Shown one piece after another: positions 54,301 to 56,994 of a DNA stretch of 64,000 nucleotides (the first letter of the stretch is position 1; each line of letters starts with the position of its first letter). Position numbers and translations under genes: made by a program. The notes under the pieces were generated by a model. That model saw only the letters and a program-made list of their open reading frames with translations, ran no database searches and was not told the origin of the DNA. The DNA is from Leuctra nigra. Taxonomy: Eukaryota > Arthropoda > Insecta > Plecoptera > Leuctridae. The stretch covers positions 14,726,345 through 14,790,344 of the forward strand of contig OW203762.1 in NCBI GenBank assembly GCA_934045905.1, read 5' to 3'.

Positions 54301-54394
54301 AGTGCATCACTTGAAGGACGATTACTGCTACAAGTCCAGTGCTGACATGACGAGAGAGCTCAACAACTTCATCAGATTCACCAACATCCTCTAG
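27323..54394 (+). CDS. DYNC2I1: WD repeat protein 60 / dynein-2 intermediate chain 1
   Basis: Join of 27323-27337, 30575-30926, 31832-32484, 33690-33913, 34217-34364, 36304-36573, 40946-41230, 42396-42660, 43075-43253, 44217-44383, 45504-45658, 51269-51327, 52163-52329, 53037-53163 and one last-exon copy (for example 54272-54394). All phases agree, giving about 1062 codons. The N-terminal third is Arg/Lys/Glu/Ser-rich and disordered. It is followed by the family's acidic DYEDDFE/DYESDFED motif, then ISLDVMSYKIYE...YDLYMASYGR and TQTDEV...VWTQ, then a C-terminal WD40 propeller (VLCVWSV, VCCWDLRE, VIIWTV, GCGDGSVRLH, IHVWDLGQSD). WDR60 pairs with WDR34 in dynein-2, the motor for retrograde intraflagellar transport in cilia. 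In insects cilia occur mainly in sensory neurons and sperm. Exon 1 is tentative; the rest is firm. Confidence 0.9.
27720..27893. repeat. Inverted-repeat element with nested arms
   Basis: The outer arms (AAATTATCTTGGTGGCTCTG and its complement near 27866-27893) flank an inner inverted pair, CAGGTACCCAAATCCCTG and CAGGGACTTGGGTACCTAG. The whole region can fold into one long hairpin. It has no open frame and is a MITE-like insertion in intron 1 of DYNC2I1. Confidence 0.7.
28308..28455 (+). mobile_element. tRNA-derived SINE-like copy with poly-G tail tract
   Basis: Contains a B-box-like GGGTTCGATTCC near 28350 and the body motif GAGAGGCAAATGATGGGAAG, which recurs at 38.66, 38.86 and 44.52 kb. 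It is followed by an uninterrupted run of about 18 G (28435-28454). The family assignment rests on these shared blocks within the window. Confidence 0.6.
28559..28743. mobile_element. MITE with long GACGGACG-rich inverted ends
   Basis: Begins TAAAGGCCAATGCACAATTG and ends with its near inverse. The arms extend for about 57 bases as GACGGACGACGC-type repeats. The core is about 70 bases. GGACG repeats give false open frames in both directions. A degraded relative with ACGTCGCCGTTA motifs lies near 8815-8975. Confidence 0.75.
29324..29542. mobile_element. MITE with ACTTGGCCAAAG ends
   Basis: The left end ACTTGGCCAAAGTAAAAAAC and the right end TTTTTTTCTTTGGCCAAGT are inverted. A second inverted block, GGATTGGCT / AGCCAATCC, lies inside. 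About 220 bases, no coding capacity, intron 1 of DYNC2I1. A fragment with similar end sequence occurs near 43890-43935. Confidence 0.65.
30063..30317. mobile_element. MITE with AAAGCCCGATTTACACGG ends
   Basis: The left end TTAAAGCCCGATTTACACGG is matched by an inverted right end ending GTAAATCGGGCTTTA. An internal third copy of the arm lies at about 30165-30210, so the element has an internal duplication. About 255 bases, non-coding. It sits just upstream of the second exon of DYNC2I1. Confidence 0.8.
30575..30926 (+). CDS. DYNC2I1: DYNC2I1 exon 2, charged N-terminal region
   Basis: The acceptor TTTTGTTTCAG ends at 30574 and the donor AGAG/GTAACT follows 30926. It enters in phase 0 and ends after one base of a codon. 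It encodes about 117 residues dominated by Ser, Arg, Lys and Glu (ESSRKVSTKRESSRSRTNAS), matching the disordered, charged N-terminal part of WDR60 in character but not residue by residue. Higher GC than the flanking introns supports coding. Confidence 0.75.
30991..31203. mobile_element. MITE with GTCGGCTGCACT ends
   Basis: AGTCGGCTGCACTGGAAGGT on the left and GAGTGCAGCTGACT on the right are inverted, as are internal blocks GAGATATTATTTCCTAAAT and ATTTAGGAAATATTATCTCC. A partial copy lies near 36890-36945. Non-coding. Confidence 0.7.
31832..32484 (+). CDS. DYNC2I1: DYNC2I1 exon 3, charged region and acidic motif
   Basis: The acceptor TCCCTCACAG ends at 31831 and the donor GAG/GTACGT follows 32484. 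It enters in phase 1 and leaves in phase 0. It encodes 218 residues of Glu/Arg/Lys-rich sequence (REEVKEDRVHRSKRTTEEVR) ending DDDEEVDYEDDFE, the acidic signature that in WDR60 proteins precedes the conserved middle segment. Opposite-strand frames here are composition shadows. Confidence 0.85.
32574..32873 (+). repeat. Five 60-bp tandem units in a 120-bp higher-order pattern
   Basis: Each unit carries CAACTGTTAAAATTAACAAC followed by TGATTTAACAG, itself an imperfect palindrome. Units alternate between a TTCTTGAAATATCGAC version and an AGTAATGACAAATCAACC version, giving a 120-bp dimer. The same core occurs once more, inverted, at about 51031-51065 in intron 11 of the same gene. Confidence 0.9.
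33690..33913 (+). CDS. DYNC2I1: DYNC2I1 exon 4, acidic segment
   Basis: The acceptor CTTCCCTCAG ends at 33689 and the donor GA/GTGAGT follows 33913. It enters in phase 0 and leaves in phase 2. It encodes DYESDFEDDSEDAGSDQEG and then a helix-forming stretch, RRSRHLEELRAAIDRENSAV. This matches the WDR60 layout 'YEDDFE ... IQRAINAEN'. A predicted coiled coil or helix in this place is usual for the family. Confidence 0.85.
34217..34364 (+). CDS. DYNC2I1: DYNC2I1 exon 5
   Basis: The acceptor TGCATTTCAG ends at 34216 and the donor AAA/GTGAGT follows 34364. Phases 2 and 0. It encodes about 49 residues ending ARPASSFINFAHARKRQMEQ K, equivalent to the short 'FVDFASASHRQ' block of human WDR60. Confidence 0.8.
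35611..36266 (+). mobile_element. Helitron-like non-autonomous element (family H), copy 1
   Basis: The right end reads GCTCGCTCATCAACGCGTTA then CACAGAGCGTTTTCCTAG followed by T. Four other copies in the window end with the same CTAG before T. The interior shares blocks such as TCAACCGATCGATCTGAAA and ATGAGCGGTCCCAGG with copies at 57900-58511 and 60341-61246. CTAG before T fits a Helitron 3' end, but I could not confirm the 5' TC end or a conserved terminal hairpin. A fold-back insert (about 36022-36212) is nested inside. The element stops 37 bases before exon 6. Confidence 0.5.
36022..36212. repeat. Inverted repeat nested in the family H element
   Basis: AATAGACAACATCATAAATT at the left and its inverse at the right end are the outer arms. 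They continue inward through GCAGTACCGTGATCCAAG and its inverse to a central spacer of about 30 bases. Arms are about 80 bases and nearly perfect. Confidence 0.8.
36304..36573 (+). CDS. DYNC2I1: DYNC2I1 exon 6, conserved middle segment
   Basis: The acceptor TGGTCTCAG ends at 36303 and the donor CAG/GTATGA follows 36573; phase 0 at both ends. It encodes 90 residues, including MISLDVMSYKIYESAPASYD then LYMASYGRSGTAQAQVQTND and ETQTDEVRAKDVWTQ. These correspond to '[23 protein letters not shown]' and 'DIQTEEIETREVWTQ' of human WDR60 and are the best family signature outside the propeller. Confidence 0.9.
36635..36716 (-). tRNA. tRNA-like Pol III unit (possible tRNA-Ala CGC or tRNA pseudogene)
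   Basis: The - strand from 36716 to 36644 folds as a 73-base tRNA. Acceptor GACCGGG pairs with TTCGGTC (two G-T pairs), D arm is GCTC/GAGC with an A box TAGCTCAGTTGG, and the T arm has a perfect B box GGTTCAAGCCC. A TTTTT terminator (36639-36635) follows at once. The anticodon position reads CGC (Ala), but base 33 is C instead of U and the anticodon stem is imperfect, so it may be a pseudogene or SINE head. Longer outer pairing (TCCGACCG/CGGTCGGA) is also present. It lies antisense within intron 6 of DYNC2I1. Confidence 0.6.
36885..36950 (+). mobile_element. Fragment of the GTCGGCTGCACT-end MITE
   Basis: CTCGGCTGGACTAAAAGGTG followed by TATTTCCTAAATATCGCTAT and AACTTTTGAACATT matches the left part of the element at 30991-31203. 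The right half is missing. Confidence 0.5.
37551..37794. mobile_element. MITE, family C (GAAGGGTACAGGG ends)
   Basis: GAAGGGTACAGGGAAAGAAC on the left and GTTCTTTCCCTGTATATCCT on the right are inverted. A second copy at 54623-54863 shares GTTTCATC(C/T)GAATGTGACT and the AAGTCTTGAAAAA block. Non-coding, in intron 6 of DYNC2I1. Confidence 0.75.
38410..38960. mobile_element. Cluster of tRNA-derived SINE-like copies
   Basis: At least two + strand copies (about 38560-38705 and 38758-38900) carry B-box-like GGGTTCAACCCCC or degraded forms, then TTCCTGACTTAG-type sequence and the block GTCGAGAGGCAAATGCTGGG AAGGTTC. A possible third, degraded copy on the other side has GGTTTGAGTCC near 38440. The shared block also occurs at 28.4 and 44.5 kb. 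Confidence 0.55.
39671..39790. mobile_element. Half copy of the 61.9-62.3 kb fold-back element
   Basis: AAAACACTCTGCATAAAAAG then CAGCCAAGTCTCCTCAACTA and GGCCAAGTCA match the left arm of the element at 61939-62337. The right arm is absent here. Confidence 0.55.
40011..40680. repeat. Large inverted repeat, about 300-base arms
   Basis: The left arm (about 40011-40302) and right arm (about 40371-40680) are reverse complements with scattered mismatches and a short insertion. Examples are CCACTAATTGCAACAGAAG / CTTCTGTTGCAATTAGTGG and GATGAACAATTCTGCC-type blocks near the centre. The spacer is about 70 bases. It lies just upstream of the duplicated exon 7 of DYNC2I1 and could form a long hairpin in the pre-mRNA. 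Confidence 0.85.
40791..40922 (+). pseudogene. Truncated extra copy of DYNC2I1 exon 7 (5' part and acceptor)
   Basis: The intron end CTTGTCTGTCCCAG and the first about 130 bases of exon 7 are present twice, 155 bases apart (starts 40791 and 40946). The upstream copy has TGA where the other has CGA (after HTKP), lacks the 3' part of the exon and runs directly into the second acceptor. Using its acceptor would end the protein within 17 residues. The C-to-T change also creates a GTGAGC donor-like site. Confidence 0.85.
40946..41230 (+). CDS. DYNC2I1: DYNC2I1 exon 7
   Basis: The acceptor CTGTCCCAG ends at 40945 and the donor GAG/GTCAGT follows 41230; phase 0 at both ends. It encodes 95 residues: DRLGVGGDVPP, then LDDFLARVAGIMTVAIQEGG, and strands of the first propeller blade up to TLLTVHAAGLE. 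Placement matches the 'CQVMAVLLEED' region of WDR60. Confidence 0.85.
42396..42660 (+). CDS. DYNC2I1: DYNC2I1 exon 8, WD blades
   Basis: The acceptor TCTCCTACAG ends at 42395 and the donor ACAG/GTACAC follows 42660. Phases 0 and 1. It encodes RSVLCVWSVSTPATPQHVLA then FDADRATLVLAGLDDGAVCC and WDLREA, two WD-type strands aligned with 'YVLCVWDIWQ' and 'GSVVVWDLRED' of WDR60. Very GC-rich compared with its introns. Confidence 0.9.
43075..43253 (+). CDS. DYNC2I1: DYNC2I1 exon 9
   Basis: The donor CAA/GTAAGT follows 43253. The acceptor was placed after the AG at 43074 because it alone enters in phase 1 and continues ST-VDASINAPTQEVSELLL, similar to 'STDGILTSVNHRSP' of WDR60. The AG at 43084 looks better but would shift the frame into a stop. 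The pyrimidine tract is weak, so this 5' boundary is the least certain in the gene. Confidence 0.7.
43521..43583. repeat. Perfect 29-bp hairpin in DYNC2I1 intron 9
   Basis: TGTCAATATTCACACATTTG and nine further bases pair without mismatch with 43555-43583 around a five-base loop (AATTG). The size is short for a typical MITE and near the stem length of a microRNA precursor, but a perfect stem is not typical of conserved microRNAs. Confidence 0.85.
43978..44106. mobile_element. MITE with AGGGGTGGGATTACATAAAA ends
   Basis: The left arm GGGATTACATAAAATGATAA CT and the right arm AGTTATCATTTTATGTGATC are inverted, as are the inner CTTGTCAC blocks. About 130 bases, non-coding, between exons 9 and 10. 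Confidence 0.75.
44217..44383 (+). CDS. DYNC2I1: DYNC2I1 exon 10
   Basis: The acceptor CCTGTGTCCAG ends at 44216 and the donor AT/GTAAGT follows 44383. Phases 0 and 2. It encodes VCSLEESGVVIIWTVIQSVE, then DLGMAYWGRVRLVKSASVAL, corresponding to 'ASLDESGVLNVWVVVEL' and '[20 protein letters not shown]' in WDR60. A strong family match. Confidence 0.9.
44436..44556 (+). mobile_element. tRNA-derived SINE-like copy
   Basis: GGACTTGCACTCC, a B-box-like GGGTTCGATGCTC, then TCGAGAGACAAATGATGGTA AGGTTCCCTACTAAGAAG. The same body occurs at 28.4 and 38.7-38.9 kb. A short CCATTCCTACAT repeat separates it from the LINE fragment that follows. Confidence 0.6.
44608..45221 (+). mobile_element. 5'-truncated LINE (non-LTR retrotransposon) 3' end
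   Basis: An open piece (44618-44821) reads NAVTRNRADLSIATHKTSKY, then FAYASAKAYNDVPTKPKDS and FNKMLKNHLFA. This is the usual C-terminal end of insect LINE reverse transcriptase ORFs ('A..YN.(I/V)P..I+....FK..LK'). A 3' UTR of about 370 bases follows, with AATAAA at 45190-45195, and it ends in a short (ATTGAA)n tail (45201-45220). The rest of the element is missing. It is dead and sits in intron 10 of DYNC2I1. Confidence 0.75.
45504..45658 (+). CDS. DYNC2I1: DYNC2I1 exon 11 (first of 44 possible 3' ends)
   Basis: The acceptor TACTTGCCAG ends at 45503 and enters in phase 2. It encodes DPLLLSNLLFTNLRTNTDDC then NHLYVTTNTGHVVHGLKSG and PTPRLYHARS, matching '[27 protein letters not shown]...PKLF'. 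The first donor TCAG/GTGAGT follows 45658 in phase 1 and joins exon 12 (RS-DGLTF) exactly as expected. From 45568 on, the exon is the first unit of the 123-bp array. Confidence 0.85.
45568..50946 (+). repeat. 44-copy 123-bp tandem array of an exon end plus its 5' splice site
   Basis: 43 full units and a final 91-base partial one. A unit consists of 91 bases of exon 11 coding sequence (HLYVTTNTGHVVHGLKSG...RS-G), the donor CAG/GTGAGTA and about 30 bases of intron ending CATGGCGGCTAGAC. The unit is 41 codons with no stop, so the whole array reads as open frames of 804 and 1081 codons. The frame breaks once, by a one-base deletion near 47894 in copy 19. Copies are almost identical. Observed variants include T-to-I (copies 9, 17, 18), D-to-G after copies 14, 15 and 17, one H-to-D, a few silent changes, and loss of the donor in copy 30 (GATGAG at 49224). 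The last copy joins the original intron with a GTCAGT donor. Confidence 0.95.
51031..51065 (-). repeat. Single inverted unit of the 60-bp repeat
   Basis: CTGTTAAATCAGTTGTTAAA then TTTAACAGTTG is the reverse complement of the core of the 32.57-32.87 kb tandem repeat. One copy only, in intron 11 just after the 123-bp array. Confidence 0.7.
51269..51327 (+). CDS. DYNC2I1: DYNC2I1 exon 12
   Basis: The acceptor GTTTGTTTCAG ends at 51268 and the donor TTG/GTAAGT follows 51327. Phases 1 and 0. It encodes only 20 residues, GLTFAKCIETFPFGHSLFL, corresponding to 'VKVNVIDFSPFGEPIFL' of WDR60. The fit of phase and sequence on both sides makes this short exon secure. Confidence 0.8.
51993..52160 (+). repeat. 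Six 28-bp tandem copies carrying a 3' splice site
   Basis: Units start at 51993, 52021, 52049, 52077, 52105 and 52133. Each reads AGGTGGTATAAGTCACGTG followed by TCATGTTGC (type a) or ACGTGTTGC (type b), in order a, a, b, a, b, a. The end of every unit plus the next AG makes TTGCAG/GTGG, a copy of the exon 13 acceptor. Each unit also has CACGTG. Confidence 0.95.
52163..52329 (+). CDS. DYNC2I1: DYNC2I1 exon 13
   Basis: The acceptor ATGTTGCAG ends at 52162 and the donor AG/GTACAC follows 52329. Phases 0 and 2. It encodes VGCGDGSVRLHRRESENPLT, then GPNILDIQWSRSRPTIFFVL and DEISR, matching 'AGCSDGSIRLHQLSS' and '[21 protein letters not shown]'. Earlier copies of this acceptor would read GTG GTA TAA and stop at once, so only the last is productive. 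Confidence 0.9.
52480..52725. repeat. C-rich low-complexity, repeated CACACTGTGTCACA blocks
   Basis: Two blocks, each with runs of C (up to about 22 at 52685-52706), CACTGTGTCACA and a TGACGTCA site. The - strand is G-quadruplex-prone. It is probably a decayed transposon fragment in intron 13. Confidence 0.5.
53037..53163 (+). CDS. DYNC2I1: DYNC2I1 exon 14
   Basis: The acceptor CCATGGTCAG ends at 53036 and the donor ATG/GTGAGT follows 53163. Phases 2 and 0. It encodes RIHVWDLGQSDMYPRFSTTL then SDAHVTAIQMAP, matching 'NIYIWDLLQSDLGPVAKQ'. The WD dipeptide of the last full blade is here. Confidence 0.9.
53318..53646. mobile_element. Possible MITE with ATACCCTG ends
   Basis: AATACCCTGTTCACACTGGG on the left and TGATCAGGGTATG on the right have short inverted ends. 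The inside is AT-rich with AATCGA repeats. The assignment is tentative because the inverted part is only about eight to ten bases. Confidence 0.4.
53766..53893 (+). pseudogene. Last-exon copy 1 of DYNC2I1, frameshifted
   Basis: A good acceptor (TATGTCGCAG ends at 53765) and the start AIATVSGSVEV are intact. A five-base net difference (GACGAATTACTGCT for GCATCACTT) then shifts the frame to TGA after 15 residues. Using it would drop the terminal HHLKDDYCY... segment. The first acceptor met by the spliceosome is thus the defective one. Confidence 0.85.
53938..54060 (+). CDS. DYNC2I1: DYNC2I1 last exon, copy 2
   Basis: The acceptor GTCGCAG ends at 53937; phase 0. It encodes AIAIVSGSVEVHHLKDDYCY and then 20 residues ending FTNIL, stop TAG. 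The start matches 'LARASGSIDIQHLKR' at the WDR60 C-terminus. It is one of three intact, near-identical copies. Confidence 0.85.
   Translation, partial: AIAIVSGSVEVHHLKDDYCYKSSADMTRELNNFIRFTNIL
54105..54227 (+). CDS. DYNC2I1: DYNC2I1 last exon, copy 3
   Basis: Same exon 167 bases further on (acceptor GTGGCAG, one base different from its siblings). It encodes AIATVSGSVEVHHLKDD and the same C-terminus to TAG. Intact. Confidence 0.85.
   Translation, partial: AIATVSGSVEVHHLKDDYCYKSSADMTRELNNFIRFTNIL
54272..54394 (+). CDS. DYNC2I1: DYNC2I1 last exon, copy 4
   Basis: A third intact copy, again 167 bases further. It has AIATLSGSVEV at its start and is otherwise identical in protein to copies 2 and 3. 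The unique 3' flank begins just after its CTCTAGAGCTACGTGAT, so this is probably the boundary of the array. No clear AATAAA was seen in the next 300 bases. Confidence 0.85.
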   Translation, partial: AIATLSGSVEVHHLKDDYCYKSSADMTRELNNFIRFTNIL

Positions 54395-54622
54395 AGCTAC
54401 GTGATGCTAGGAATCAGTATGATCTTTAGTCAATTCGTCCTTGATGAACCGTGATAATGCAAACTCCGTCCAATCAAGTAACTTACTATTCTAAACAGTT
54501 TACTAGGTGACAAGAAGCCTTATTTAGCGTCAGCGGCACACAGAAGGGATATTATTATTCAACAAATCGTTAAATATTGTTCTATGGAAATTATTATTTG
54601 AAGAAGAGTACGTAGACATTTT

Positions 54623-54863
54623 GAAGGCTGCAGGGAAGAATGTTATGAGTCCGTTTTTTTAAAAAATTAGTTTTTAGTGTCATTTTGCTGCGATTTTTAA
54701 GAGCTTTCAGAATATTTCCTAGGTTTTTAGAAAATATTGCTACAAAGTCTTGAAAAAAGTAATTAAAATATCGATTGGTATTGATGATCAAGTTTCAATA
54801 TAAAACTTCTTTCATTTCAGTTTCATCTGAATGTGACTAATAGCGTTCTTCCTCTGTACCCTT
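54623..54863. mobile_element. MITE, family C, second copy
   Basis: Starts GAAGGCTGCAGGGAAGAATG and ends GCGTTCTTCCTCTGTACCCTT, inverted. It shares GAGCTTTC(T/A)GAAT, CTACAAAGTCTTGAAAAA and GTTTCATCTGAATGTGACT with 37551-37794. It lies about 230 bases after the DYNC2I1 stop. Confidence 0.7.
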
Positions 54864-55343
54864 AATTTCATAAGTATAATTTTTTTTTTGGTGAAACTCG
54901 ACAATTAAGTGAACAAATAGGGGTATTTGCAGTTTGAAACCTTGGCATCAAATATTGTTGTAAATTTATATTATGAAGTTCATTATAGGTCGACTCAAGA
55001 AGTTAAACTTTTTCACTTATTTAAATGGCTCAATGTGATTTCAAAGTTTACTAAATATAGGTAATATCCAATATTGACCTCGAGAACAGTCGATTTATAA
55101 AAAGTTAAATGAGCACTCATTCTAATTTGTACATTATAATCTGTGTCTATTATATTTGTTTCGTGGCTCACTTGATCTGATATTATATTGAGAAGTTTCG
55201 AAAACAATGTCAGCTTGTCCCCTGATTTAATTCATACCTTTCTATATGATAGGTTGTGTGATCTCATTACGATATTGTAATCTTGAAGTGTAATTAAAAA
55301 ATGTATTTAAATTAACTGTATTACTTTGTATGTGTAATTAAGG

Positions 55344-55517
55344 TTACAAGGTCCGGTATTACCAACGTTACATTAGGCGAGGTAAGCTAGATATTATAGA
55401 CTATAAATTGGCTGCACAGCCAATCATATAGCCTACTTCTAAATTATTGAAAAAGTTGAATTTAATCCAAAGGTTAGTACATCTGGCTCAATTTAACTTT
55501 GGTAATACCTGGCCTAA
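55344..55517. mobile_element. MITE with GGTCCGGTATTACCAA ends
   Basis: AAGGTCCGGTATTACCAACG on the left and TTTGGTAATACCTGGCCT on the right are inverted. A half copy (GGGCCCGGTATTACCAAAGT) occurs at about 55673-55695. Non-coding. Confidence 0.65.
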
Positions 55518-56912
55518 GTGTGACAAGATCTTATTTAGAGAGAAAATAATTCCTCTTGCAAGAATGGCATAGAAGTTTAAAGTACCTTATAAAATAGTAT
55601 TATATTTAACGCCTGAACAACGGCAACACATGTTTGAATCAAGACTCAAAATCATTATTGAGTTAGCCTTGGGCCCGGTATTACCAAAGTTAAATTGTGC
55701 TGGAGAATACTCTATACTGCTCGTACACTCTACGATTTGATCAGATTAGGAAGGATCATTGAGGTTCGTGCAGTAGAGAATAACGAATGATGAATATAGT
55801 AATTCCTGCATAGATTTTGGAAAGGTGCTTTTTGTTGTACAAAAAGGGACAATAAACGAAGAGGACCTTGAGTCTGCTCCAAATGTGTAAATCAGGCTTT
55901 AAACTATAGATGATCGAGTATTTTGTTTGCTCATTATAATCGTGTGGTGTAGATATGTCGGCAAGCAAGGAGTGCTGCAAGAACGTGTCATAGTACAGTC
56001 GCACTCATAAGCTACATTAGAGACTGAATTCTCATGCGCACATTGATGTTTGTTTATGATATTTAATACAAAATTGACACTTACAAAATGTTTATTTATT
56101 TCTTGCATACGTCCCATGAGCCCAAATGGCACTCCCTTCCGTCTAATGAAAATCTAAATGTATTAATTCAAAGCTTGTCAATTCTTGGTTTAGAATTTGA
56201 TTTATTTCCCCAACTGCTTAGGACGATGGTTATGAAAAAACATAAAGCTAACGTAACATAAAACTATGAAAGTCACACACGAAAACAAGATTTGAATTGG
56301 GACAATTTGAATTGTCAAGAATTGAGTTGCCCTGCTTGATTGCATAGTGTAGTACCACTTTACACCACTTTACACCACTTTTACACCACTTAGTTAGGTC
56401 AATGAAGTTACGAATCATACCATATTTTTAAAACAAAAGATTCATAACTTTACGGATGCTTTTAGCAAGATCGGTCTCAGGAATTCACCGGTGATTGCTA
56501 GCTTATAACACCCTTACTGATGGATAATCTGGAAGTACTGTCCATTTTTAGGGTACCTATCAGTACATTATTTCGATACATTTTGAATGTTCGTTTATCA
56601 ACACGCTCTAAACGTTTTCTTAGTCATTTTATGGTCTGTTTACAGAAATTCAATTTAAATCACAGACAAAGCAAATAGATTAAATAACTCGCAATGTGAG
56701 TCATTGTATAATCATGCTTATCGACCGGTATAATTACCTTCTTTAATGTCAAGGTGAAGAAAATATCTACCAACTCCACTTGTTATCCAATGATAAGATA
56801 GGTACGTGGAATTGTTTTCATTTCATATTGTTGGTGATAGTGAAAACTGATAGGGTTTAGTGCTTTTTTATGCAAATTTGGCAATTATCAGGCATTATCA
56901 GAACTTAAAAGG

Positions 56913-56918
56913 TATAAA
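56913..56918 (+). promoter_or_regulatory. TATA box of small peptide gene 1
   Basis: GGTATAAAGT lies about 80 bases before the ATG at 56995. That leaves a start site near 56943 and a 5' UTR of about 50 bases. No clear NF-kB-type GGGRNNYYCC site was seen in the 250 bases upstream. Confidence 0.45.
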
Positions 56919-56994
56919 GTGTAAAAGAAACTGACATTGGGAACAAACGTGGTATAAGTTTGGCAAGAAACGATACAAGTAGTAGAAGCTTACA

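Larger units (their letters stand above)
53745..54410 (+). repeat. Four tandem copies of the last exon, 167-bp period
   Basis: Each unit contains the intron end TCTCACTCTATGTCGCAG, the complete 120-base coding part with stop TAG, and about 25 bases of 3' UTR. Starts of the exon part are 53766, 53938, 54105 and 54272. Spacing is 172 for the first (its five-base insertion) and 167 thereafter. Confidence 0.95.
54410..56900. other. Intergenic stretch with MITE copies
   Basis: No exon was recognised. It holds a family C MITE (54623-54863), an element with CCGGTATTACCAA ends (55344-55517, with a related half near 55676-55700) and a short TTTACACCAC direct repeat (about 56356-56390). The rest is AT-rich and featureless. 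Confidence 0.45.
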
